Below are positions 1 to 5,696 of a stretch of 7,555 bases of DNA, piece by piece (the first letter of the stretch is position 1; each line of letters starts with the position of its first letter). The DNA comes from Betaproteobacteria bacterium (GTDB lineage: Bacteria > Pseudomonadota > Gammaproteobacteria > Burkholderiales > SG8-39). The translations under genes were made by a program, and so were the position numbers. Location of the stretch: assembly GCA_947467405.1 (NCBI GenBank), contig CANIIN010000116.1:1-7555 (forward strand), given 5' to 3'. The notes beneath the pieces are model-generated. The model was not told the origin of the DNA. It made no database searches and saw nothing but the letters and a program-made list of their open reading frames with translations.

Positions 1-2
1 AT

Positions 3-1511
3 TGCGATGCGGCATTGTCAGATCTTGCCGGACGCATTCGTGGTATTGCCGCGCTGGTAGGGCACCCCCGCTTGCTGGACGGCAAACGCTACAACGCGGC
101 CTCCGTCCTGCGTGATGGGCAGATTATTGCTACCTACCACAAGCAGACCCTGCCAAATTACACAGTTTTTGACGAGCAACGGTATTTTCATACCGGCACC
201 GAGGCATGCGTGTTTGATGTCCGTGGGGTCAAGTTCGGCATCAACATCTGTGAGGACGCGTGGGGGCCGCAAGGGCCGCTGACGACCAAGCCGCGAAGTT
301 CCAACACGTCGGATGACGGGTTGCGTATTGGCTCGTATGCGTGGAAGGCCAAGGCGCCACAAGCTGCCAAGAAGGCCGGTGCGAAAGTCCTACTGGTGCT
401 CAATGCGTCCCCGTACCATATAAAGAAGCAGGAAACGCGCTACGACGTGATGCGGGAGCGGGTCATCGAGACCGGCATGGCGCTGGTGTTCGCGAACCTT
501 GTCGGCGGGCAGGACGAACTGGTTTTTGACGGCGCGTCCTTCGCGCTTGATCGTGGTGGGCGTGTGGCCTGCCAAATGCCGTTGTTTGAAGAGGCGTTAG
601 GGTTCGTCACCTTCGAGAACGGCGTGCTGCAACGTGGCGAAGTCGTTCCCGAGCAGTCCTTGGAGGCCGAAATCTACAAGGCATTGTGCATGGGCGTGCG
701 CGACTACATCGACAAGAACGGGTTCCCGGAGGTTTTGCTGGGACTTTCCGGCGGGGTGGATTCCGCGTTGACGCTGGCTATTGCCTGTGATGCGATCGGC
801 GCTGATCGTGTACGCGCAGTCATGATGCCGTCACCGTATACGGCGGATATCAGCCTTGAGGACTCGCGAGAAATCGTCAGGAATCTTGGCGTTCGATACG
901 ACGAGATATCGATCAAGCCGGTATTCGATGCGTTCCTTGGCACCCTGCAGAAAGAGTTCGAGGGGCGTGCGGTCGATGCAACTGAAGAAAATCTGCAGGC
1001 GCGATCCCGCGGAACCATCATGATGGCGCTGTCAAACAAGCATGGTTCGATTGTGCTCACGACAGGCAATAAATCCGAGATGGCGGTCGGTTACGCGACC
1101 TTGTACGGGGACATGGCGGGTGGATTCGCAGTCATCAAGGATATTTCCAAGATGCTTGTGTATCGCCTTTGCCGCTATCGCAACTCGATCGGACAGATCA
1201 TTCCCGAGAGAATCCTGACCAGGGCGCCCTCGGCCGAACTGCGGCCGGATCAGACCGACCAGGACAGTCTGCCGGCGTATGAAGTTCTGGACCCCATTGT
1301 TTCCGCCTACATGGAAAATGACATGAGTCCCACGGACATCATTGCCCAGGGCTTTCGCAGGGACGATGTCAAACGTATCGTTGAATTGATACATCGTAAC
1401 GAATACAAACGGCGTCAGGCGCCGCTCGGGATTCGCATCACGCACCGTGGTTTCGGCAAGGATTGGCGCTACCCGATCACCTCACGGTATCGTGAAAGGT
1501 ACGATTCTTGA
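3..1511 (+). CDS. nadE: Glutamine-dependent NAD+ synthetase, 5'-partial
   Basis: This enzyme performs the last step of NAD synthesis: deamido-NAD is amidated using ATP, with ammonia released from glutamine by an attached amidase domain. It is cytoplasmic. The frame is already open at base 3 (reading C-D-A-A-L-S-D-L), so the TTG at 15 is not the true start; by comparison with the family roughly 60 residues are missing, including the catalytic Glu region. Visible in the nitrilase-like glutaminase domain are the expected catalytic Lys (YHKQTLPNY, codon 141-143) and nucleophile Cys (GINICEDAW, codon 249-251). The synthetase domain begins near 660 and carries the ATP-pyrophosphatase loop SGGVDS (747-764), then TTGNKSEMAVGY and GDMAGGFAVIKD. 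The C-terminus is intact and ends in TGA. It lies 58 bases before glnB in the same direction, without an obvious terminator between them. The two-domain architecture is that of the NadE2 type. Identification is secure. Confidence 0.97.
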   Translation, partial: CDAALSDLAGRIRGIAALVGHPRLLDGKRYNAASVLRDGQIIATYHKQTLPNYTVFDEQRYFHTGTEACVFDVRGVKFGINICEDAWGPQGPLTTKPRSSNTSDDGLRIGSYAWKAKAPQAAKKAGAKVLLVLNASPYHIKKQETRYDVMRERVIETGMALVFANLVGGQDELVFDGASFALDRGGRVACQMPLFEEALGFVTFENGVLQRGEVVPEQSLEAEIYKALCMGVRDYIDKNGFPEVLLGLSGGVDSALTLAIACDAIGADRVRAVMMPSPYTADISLEDSREIVRNLGVRYDEISIKPVFDAFLGTLQKEFEGRAVDATEENLQARSRGTIMMALSNKHGSIVLTTGNKSEMAVGYATLYGDMAGGFAVIKDISKMLVYRLCRYRNSIGQIIPERILTRAPSAELRPDQTDQDSLPAYEVLDPIVSAYMENDMSPTDIIAQGFRRDDVKRIVELIHRNEYKRRQAPLGIRITHRGFGKDWRYPITSRYRERYDS

Positions 1512-1557
1512 GATTGGCAGGCAGACCTGGAGCCTATCTTGGCTCGCAGGGAATATC

Positions 1558-1563
1558 AGGAGG
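1558..1563 (+). promoter_or_regulatory. Shine-Dalgarno of glnB
   Basis: A perfect AGGAGG lies six bases before the ATG at 1570. It fixes the glnB start and suggests strong translation. No convincing promoter hexamers were seen in the 58-base gap after nadE, so co-transcription with nadE is plausible. Confidence 0.85.
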
Positions 1564-1569
1564 AAGTAA

Positions 1570-1908
1570 ATGAAAAAAATTGAAGCGATCGTCAAGCCGT
1601 TCAAGCTTGAAGAGGTGCGTGAGGCGCTTGCAGAAGTGGGTGTGACGGGACTCACCGTGACCGAGGTGAAGGGATTCGGGCGGCAGAAGGGACATACCGA
1701 GCTTTATCGGGGAGCCGAGTACGTCGTCGATTTTCTGCCCAAGGTCAAGATTGAAGTGGTGGTTGCAGACGGAATGGTTGACGGCGTCATCGAAGCAATC
1801 GTCAAGACTGCCCGCACCGGAAAAATCGGGGACGGCAAGATTTTCGTGACCTCGGTCGAGCAAGTTGTCCGTATTCGCACCGGAGAAACCGACGAGGCCG
1901 CAGTATAG
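1570..1908 (+). CDS. glnB: Nitrogen regulatory protein P-II (GlnB type)
   Basis: This is a trimeric cytoplasmic signal protein that binds ATP/ADP and 2-oxoglutarate and controls partners such as the adenylyltransferase GlnE, the sensor NtrB and, in some bacteria, NadE. Its 112 residues are the standard PII length. The T-loop (about residues 37-55, GRQKGHTELYRGAEY) contains Tyr51, the usual uridylylation site. The B-loop TGKIGDGKIFV (from residue 83) and the C-terminal VVRIRTGE motif are both intact. Lys3 and Asp54 match the GlnB rather than the GlnK pattern, and no amtB follows, which also favours GlnB. The start is set by the AGGAGG six bases upstream. It sits directly behind nadE, and the next gene converges on it 28 bases after the TAG stop. 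Confidence 0.98.
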   Translation: MKKIEAIVKPFKLEEVREALAEVGVTGLTVTEVKGFGRQKGHTELYRGAEYVVDFLPKVKIEVVVADGMVDGVIEAIVKTARTGKIGDGKIFVTSVEQVVRIRTGETDEAAV

Positions 1909-1936
1909 GGATTCGTTCGTTTGTCGCTGGGCAGGT

Positions 1937-2518
1937 TTATTTTGGCACGAGCAGTACGAGGGTTGCGCCGCTTCCGCCATCATTAGGCGGCGCCTCACAG
2001 TAGGCCAGAACGTCTTCGAGACCTACCAGCCATCCTCTTAGCAAGCTGCGTATGACCGGCTCTTGGTTCGGGGAGCGCAGTCCCTTGCCGTGGATGATCT
2101 TGACGCATCGAATCCCCTGTTCCCGGCACGAAGTGATAAATCCGGCCAGCAGTCGCCTGGCTTCCTCCCGATTCGCCCCATGCAGGTCAAGGGTGTCCTG
2201 AACCATCCAGTGCCCACGTCGCAGCTTTCGAATGGTATCCAGGCGCATCCCGAGGCGCCGGTAGGTCAGTACCTCAACCAACTCAGTGGACGGGTTCAGG
2301 CTGAGTGAACCAAGGATGCTGTCGGAATAGGTGTTGTTCCGGTCTGGCTCGGCCACGACCTTGATCGGTAAGCGAGGGGCTTCCGATCGACGCGGAATTC
2401 GCGGTGTCTGCCGCAATGGCGTGGCTCCACTGACGGCCTGGTGGAAGAGTGAAATATCGCTTTCCGCGCCGCTGCTTTCAGCAGTGTTATCTTTTGTTCG
2501 CTGTTTTGACGGACTCAC
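1937..2518 (-). CDS. Smr-domain protein (putative nuclease family)
   Basis: A protein of 193 residues with a C-terminal Smr (small MutS-related) domain. Smr domains have DNA-nicking or RNA-cleaving activity in some members (MutS2 C-terminus, YdaL/SmrA), but the substrate of stand-alone bacterial versions is poorly defined. The diagnostic motifs are present in order: LDLHG (residues 110-114), HGKG (143-146) and GGSGAT (181-186). The first roughly 100 residues are polar, Ser/Arg/Pro-rich and probably disordered at the start, as is usual for this group. The GTG at 2518 is chosen because it is the first start codon after an in-frame stop, which is the trxB stop itself; the ribosome site before it is weak. 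It lies 15 bases behind trxB on the same strand, so translation is probably coupled in a trxB-smr operon. The family is certain; the exact function is not. Confidence 0.9.
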   Translation of the reverse strand: MSPSKQRTKDNTAESSGAESDISLFHQAVSGATPLRQTPRIPRRSEAPRLPIKVVAEPDRNNTYSDSILGSLSLNPSTELVEVLTYRRLGMRLDTIRKLRRGHWMVQDTLDLHGANREEARRLLAGFITSCREQGIRCVKIIHGKGLRSPNQEPVIRSLLRGWLVGLEDVLAYCEAPPNDGGSGATLVLLVPK

Positions 2519-2533
2519 GTCAGTGAATCTTCG

Positions 2534-3487
2534 TCATTTCGACTGAAGGTCATCCAGATATTTTTCGGCATCGAGTGCAGCCATGCATCCGGAGCCCGCG
2601 CTGGTCACGGCCTGCCGATAGACGTGATCCTGTACGTCACCCGCTGCAAAGACGCCGTTAATGCTTGTGGCTGTTGCGTTGCCGTCACGCCCGCCCTTCG
2701 TGACGATGTAGCCGCCATTCATCTCCAGTTGTCCGTCGAAGATGGCCGTATTGGGGGTGTGTCCAATCGCGATAAACAGGCCATGCACGGAAATTGATTC
2801 TGTGGCAGCCGTATTGATGTCTTTGGTCACGATGCCGGTGACGCCCTTGTCGTCGCCTACAACTTGCTCGAGGACCTGGTTCCAGCGCACCTCGACGTTG
2901 GCCTTTTCGAAGAGTTTCTTCTGCATGATTTTTTCAGCGCGAAATTTATCGCGACGGTGCAGAACGGTAACCTTCCTTGCAATGTTTGACAGGTACAGCG
3001 CTTCTTCTACCGCGGTATTACCACCACCAATGACTGCGACATCCTGTCCTTTGTAGAAGAATCCGTCGCATGTTGCGCATGCCGAGACGCCCCTGCCCAT
3101 GAACGACTGCTCGGAAGGCAGCCCGAGATAACGGGCGGATGCGCCGGTAGCGATGATGAGAGCGTCGCATGTGTAACTTCCTGCGTCACCTTCAAGCCGG
3201 ATGGGTTTCTCGCCAAGGTGGGCGGTATGAATCTGGTCGTATACGAGTTCTGTTTCGAAGCGCTCGGCATGCTTCTGGAATCGCTCCATCAGTTCCGGGC
3301 CTTGTACTCCTGCAGCATCGGCGGGCCAGTTATCGACTTCTGTGGTGGTGGTGAGTTGTCCGCCGGGCGCAAGGCCTGTCAGCAGAACCGGCTGCAGATT
3401 GGCTCTTGCGGCGTAGACCGCCGCGGTATAGCCAGCAGGGCCCGAGCCCAGGATGAGCAGGCGAACGTGTCGTGGGGGTGTGGTCAT
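2534..3487 (-). CDS. trxB: Thioredoxin-disulfide reductase
   Basis: A cytoplasmic FAD enzyme that passes electrons from NADPH to thioredoxin, maintaining the thiol-disulfide balance and feeding ribonucleotide reductase and peroxidases. At 317 residues it is the usual length of the low-molecular-weight bacterial enzyme. The motifs occur in the expected order: FAD-binding GSGPAG (residues 14-19), GGQLTTTTEVDNWP (42-55), the redox-active CATC pair (Cys137 and Cys140), the NADPH-binding GGGNTA (154-159) with HRRDKFRA (177-184), and a C-terminal GVFAAGDV FAD motif. The ATG at 3487 is supported by GAGGA on the minus strand (3494-3498), six bases upstream. It is the first gene of a likely operon with the Smr gene and is divergent from the tpsB gene. 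Confidence 0.98.
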   Translation of the reverse strand: MTTPPRHVRLLILGSGPAGYTAAVYAARANLQPVLLTGLAPGGQLTTTTEVDNWPADAAGVQGPELMERFQKHAERFETELVYDQIHTAHLGEKPIRLEGDAGSYTCDALIIATGASARYLGLPSEQSFMGRGVSACATCDGFFYKGQDVAVIGGGNTAVEEALYLSNIARKVTVLHRRDKFRAEKIMQKKLFEKANVEVRWNQVLEQVVGDDKGVTGIVTKDINTAATESISVHGLFIAIGHTPNTAIFDGQLEMNGGYIVTKGGRDGNATATSINGVFAAGDVQDHVYRQAVTSAGSGCMAALDAEKYLDDLQSK

Positions 3488-3493
3488 CTGGAA

Positions 3494-3498
3494 TCCTC
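3494..3498 (-). promoter_or_regulatory. Shine-Dalgarno of trxB
   Basis: GAGGA on the minus strand, six bases before the trxB ATG, supports the chosen start. Confidence 0.65.
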
Positions 3499-3546
3499 GG
3501 GGGTATGTGCGCTGTGGAGTGCGCGGAGTTGGACAAGTTCCTGATG

Positions 3547-3552
3547 ATTATA
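3547..3552 (-). promoter_or_regulatory. Candidate -10 box of trxB promoter
   Basis: A perfect TATAAT on the minus strand lies about 60 bases upstream of the trxB ATG. No good -35 hexamer is seen at 16-18 bases (the region reads about ACAAGCAA), so the call rests on the -10 hexamer and its position in the divergent intergenic gap. Confidence 0.4.
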
Positions 3553-3622
3553 CTGTCGCCCCCTTGGTTTGCTTGTGCTGCATTAATGTGTATTACTGCC
3601 AATGAATCATAAGCGTTTGTTT

Positions 3623-3628
3623 TATAAT
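3623..3628 (+). promoter_or_regulatory. Candidate -10 box of tpsB promoter
   Basis: A perfect TATAAT on the plus strand, 25 bases before the tpsB ATG, would give a leader of about 20 bases. The -35 region at 17 bases (CAATGA) is poor, so an activator may be needed if this promoter is real. Confidence 0.4.
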
Positions 3629-3653
3629 CCCTTAACTGGTTCTATTTCTGCGT

Positions 3654-5363
3654 ATGTCGGTATCTGTACCTCCATCAGGGAAAACCTCTTTCGTGCCCAA
3701 ATTGCCCAGCGTTGTTCGAGCCCTTGCGGTTGTCGCGCTTTGGAATGTGTTTGGACACTCTATCGCACAGACTGTAGCCAATCCTGCGGGGCCGGCACGT
3801 CCGGCCATTGTGGAGCAGGAACCGCGCTTCGAGATTCGGAAGTTTGTAGTCGAAGGCGCTACGCTGATTACCGACGAAGAGATTCAGGCGGTCACCAGCC
3901 CCTTTGAGGGCATCGGCAAGGATTTCGCCGATGTCCAACGGGCACTCGAGGGTCTGGAAAAGGTCTATGCCGCAAAGGGCTACAGTGCCGTTCAAGTCAT
4001 CCTTCCCGAGCAAGAACTCGATAAGGGGGAAGTTCATTTCAAGGTCGTTGAAGCGCGGATCGGGAAAGTTGTTGTTGAGGGCAACAAATTTTTCGACGAT
4101 GAGAATATTCGACGGAGCGTACCGGCTCTCGCACCCGGTAAGTCACCCAACGTCAACGATATTGCCCGGAGCCTGCGCACTGCAAACGAGAATGCCGCGA
4201 AGCAGACCACCGCGCTCTTGCGGGGCGGTTCCGACGAGGGAACGGTGGATGCGCTCCTACGGGTAAGCGATGAGGATCCCAAGAAATACAGCGTGACATT
4301 CGACAACACCGGTACTCAGGAGACGGGCATTTTTCGTTTGGGGCTGGGGTTTCAGCATTCCAATCTATGGGGAAAAGACCACGCGGTTTCCGCCCAGTAC
4401 GCTGTGTCTCCTTCGCAGGATTCGAATCCGCGCTCAATGACTTTGTGGCCAAACCCGAAAGTGGTGATTTTTGGATTGGCCTACAGGATGCCGCTTTACG
4501 AATCCGGCAATTCACTGGAGTTTTCGGCGGGATATTCCAATGTCCGTTCGGGCGTTGTGTCGGGTTTGTTTGGACAATTTAATGTTGCGGGTGCGGGGAC
4601 GATTTTTTCGGCCAGGCATAACTTCAATTTGAAGAAAATTGGCGAACTGGAGCACCGTATTGCGACAGAAGTGGGTTGGAGAGGGTATGACAACCGCACG
4701 ACGACGGTATTGGGTGGTGTTGCCGTTCTGCCTGATGTAACCGTCCATCCAGTTAGCGTGACTTACTCTGGCCTTTACCGGACAGCTTCCAGTGAGTCGG
4801 CATTCTATGGCACTGGTGTCAAGAATCTGCCGGGTGGAAATGATGGTGGAACGGCCGTATTCAATGCCTTTCGGCCGGGAGCCGTCCCCGGCTATACGGT
4901 TTGGAGGTATGGTTTCAGCCACAATCGTGCTTTCGACAGCGATTGGCAAGCGCGTTTCGCGTTCAATGGCCAGATGACTCGCAATCGGCTGATATCTGGT
5001 GAGCAGTTTGGTGCGGGCGGCGCCGATTCGGTTCGGGGTTTTCTTGAACGGGAAGTGGCCAATGACAATGGCTATCGTGGAACCATTGAAGCCTACAGCC
5101 CGGATTTCGGGGCGAAAATATCGTTTCTCCAGTCAAGTCGAGCCAGAGCCCTCGCATTTTTCGATTGGGCGCGGGTCAGGCGTTACAACCCGCAGCCAAC
5201 CGATCGTTTTTTTGAAGGTATTTCCAGCTTTGGTTTTGGCACCAGAATTTCGAGTGGCAGCAACATGAGCCTTCGGCTCGACTATGGTGTTGTCCTGAAT
5301 CCGGGTGGGAATCAGGGCAAGTGGGAAGGTCGTATTCACAGTAGTTTCTCCTACATTTTCTAG
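3654..5363 (+). CDS. TpsB two-partner secretion transporter (FhaC/ShlB family)
   Basis: An outer-membrane pore that recognises the TPS domain of its partner TpsA in the periplasm and exports it, without ATP. Its 569 residues match the family. The order is: an N-terminal signal peptide (hydrophobic run about residues 20-33, likely cleavage near SIAQ or QTVA); a first POTRA domain (about 58-134, from FEIRKFVVEGATLI); a second POTRA domain (about 135-208, from IGKVVVEGNKFF to the LLRGGSDEGTVD motif); and a 16-strand-type beta barrel ending in aromatic Phe (SYIF). The conserved VRGF motif of the L6 loop is at residues 460-463. The ATG at 3654 has no clear ribosome site; GTG at 3693 (residue 14) is an alternative that keeps the signal peptide and has AGGG 12 bases upstream. 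An in-frame TAA at 3633 excludes longer versions. The tpsA-like gene downstream is the obvious substrate. Confidence 0.95.
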   Translation: MSVSVPPSGKTSFVPKLPSVVRALAVVALWNVFGHSIAQTVANPAGPARPAIVEQEPRFEIRKFVVEGATLITDEEIQAVTSPFEGIGKDFADVQRALEGLEKVYAAKGYSAVQVILPEQELDKGEVHFKVVEARIGKVVVEGNKFFDDENIRRSVPALAPGKSPNVNDIARSLRTANENAAKQTTALLRGGSDEGTVDALLRVSDEDPKKYSVTFDNTGTQETGIFRLGLGFQHSNLWGKDHAVSAQYAVSPSQDSNPRSMTLWPNPKVVIFGLAYRMPLYESGNSLEFSAGYSNVRSGVVSGLFGQFNVAGAGTIFSARHNFNLKKIGELEHRIATEVGWRGYDNRTTTVLGGVAVLPDVTVHPVSVTYSGLYRTASSESAFYGTGVKNLPGGNDGGTAVFNAFRPGAVPGYTVWRYGFSHNRAFDSDWQARFAFNGQMTRNRLISGEQFGAGGADSVRGFLEREVANDNGYRGTIEAYSPDFGAKISFLQSSRARALAFFDWARVRRYNPQPTDRFFEGISSFGFGTRISSGSNMSLRLDYGVVLNPGGNQGKWEGRIHSSFSYIF

Positions 5364-5380
5364 GATTCTTGCCGATTCAA

Positions 5381-5395
5381 GCCATCGCTGATGGC
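5381..5395 (+). terminator. Possible weak terminator after tpsB
   Basis: A perfect six-base stem (GCCATC / GATGGC) with a three-base loop lies 17 bases after the tpsB stop and is followed by GTCTTT. The stem is short and the T-run poor, so at best it attenuates transcription. Confidence 0.3.
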
Positions 5396-5488
5396 GTCTT
5401 TAAGCCCATGGTTTGAAGCTGGCCGAAAGCGGTCGAGCAGGGTAGTCCAACCGCCTCCGCAATTGTCCTGTCGGGACGAAATATATCG

Positions 5489-5503
5489 TGAGAGTTGTTC
5501 TCA
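5489..5503. promoter_or_regulatory. Fur-box-like palindrome upstream of tpsA
   Basis: TGAGAGTTGTTCTCA is an inverted repeat of 7-1-7 layout in which the outer five bases of each arm pair perfectly. It resembles the Fur-binding pattern TGAGAATNATTCTCA, differing at the sixth and ninth bases. It is centred about 60 bases upstream of the candidate -10 element. It could equally be an operator for another dimeric regulator; iron control is inference only. Confidence 0.35.
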
Positions 5504-5540
5504 TTTTCCCTTTTTCGTGAATTAGTTACGTCATTTTCCC
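5501..5540. repeat. Exact 10-base direct repeat, 30-base spacing
   Basis: TCATTTTCCC occurs at 5501-5510 and again at 5531-5540, exactly 30 bases apart, which is close to three helical turns. The second copy covers the -35 position of the candidate tpsA promoter, an arrangement typical of tandem sites for an activator. No factor can be named. Confidence 0.4.
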
Positions 5541-5550
5541 CATGGCTAAA

Positions 5551-5559
5551 TGGTAAAAT
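5551..5559 (+). promoter_or_regulatory. Candidate extended -10 promoter of tpsA
   Basis: TGGTAAAAT combines an extended -10 dinucleotide (TG, one base, hexamer) with TAAAAT, one mismatch from TATAAT. The -35 position (TCATTT, 5531-5536) is poor, as is common for extended -10 promoters. Transcription would begin near 5566, about 26 bases before the ATG at 5592 and about 108 before the ATG at 5674. Confidence 0.45.
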
Positions 5560-5578
5560 TGAGTGGGGTAAATTGGGA

Positions 5579-5584
5579 AGGTGA
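5579..5584 (+). promoter_or_regulatory. Shine-Dalgarno before ATG 5592
   Basis: AGGTGA lies seven bases before the ATG at 5592. It is the best ribosome site in the tpsA leader; the ATG at 5674 has none that I can see. It therefore bears on where tpsA translation really starts. Confidence 0.5.
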
Positions 5585-5591
5585 ACTATTG

Positions 5592-5696
5592 ATGAAACGG
5601 GCGTCAACTCTCTCGCCGGCAAACGAAATATCTGCTTGCCGGAACGTTCGAATTTCGGTCCGGCCTGACTTCAATGAAATACCTTTTACGGGCTAA
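5592..5696 (+). CDS. Short leader frame of 34 codons, or original tpsA start
   Basis: ATG with a fair ribosome site opens a 34-residue frame (begins MKRASTLSPANE, basic, no known domain) that ends at TAA 5694-5696. It is in the same reading frame as the TpsA protein that continues directly after the TAA, so it may be the true N-terminus cut off by a nonsense change. Alternatively it is a leader peptide that overlaps the ATG at 5674 by 23 bases. The sequence alone does not decide between these. Confidence 0.3.
   Translation: MKRASTLSPANEISACRNVRISVRPDFNEIPFTG

Larger units (their letters stand above)
5364..5591. other. Intergenic region between tpsB and tpsA
   Basis: No convincing gene lies here; the open frame on the minus strand within 5377-5622 has no recognisable domain. 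The stretch holds a short hairpin just after tpsB (5381-5395), a second small hairpin (5463-5468 pairing with 5474-5479 including one G-T pair), a Fur-box-like palindrome, a direct repeat and an extended -10 element. From about 5480 it is visibly richer in A and T than the coding regions, as expected of a promoter. This suggests tpsA has its own promoter in addition to any readthrough from tpsB. Confidence 0.6.

Noticed and set aside
15..17. TTG at 15 as the nadE start
   Set aside because: The frame is open upstream to the window edge and the protein would lack the first part of the amidase domain, including the catalytic Glu region; the gene is simply cut by the window.
1965..1993. Inverted repeat GCGCCGC / GCGGCGC as a shared terminator for glnB and smr
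   Set aside because: It lies inside the smr coding end, partly encoding the conserved GGSGAT motif, has a 15-base loop and is not followed by a T-run on either strand.
5377..5622. Minus-strand open frame of 81 codons between tpsB and tpsA
   Set aside because: It has no recognisable domain, low-complexity polar composition and overlaps the regulatory region of tpsA; there is no ribosome-site support strong enough to call a gene.
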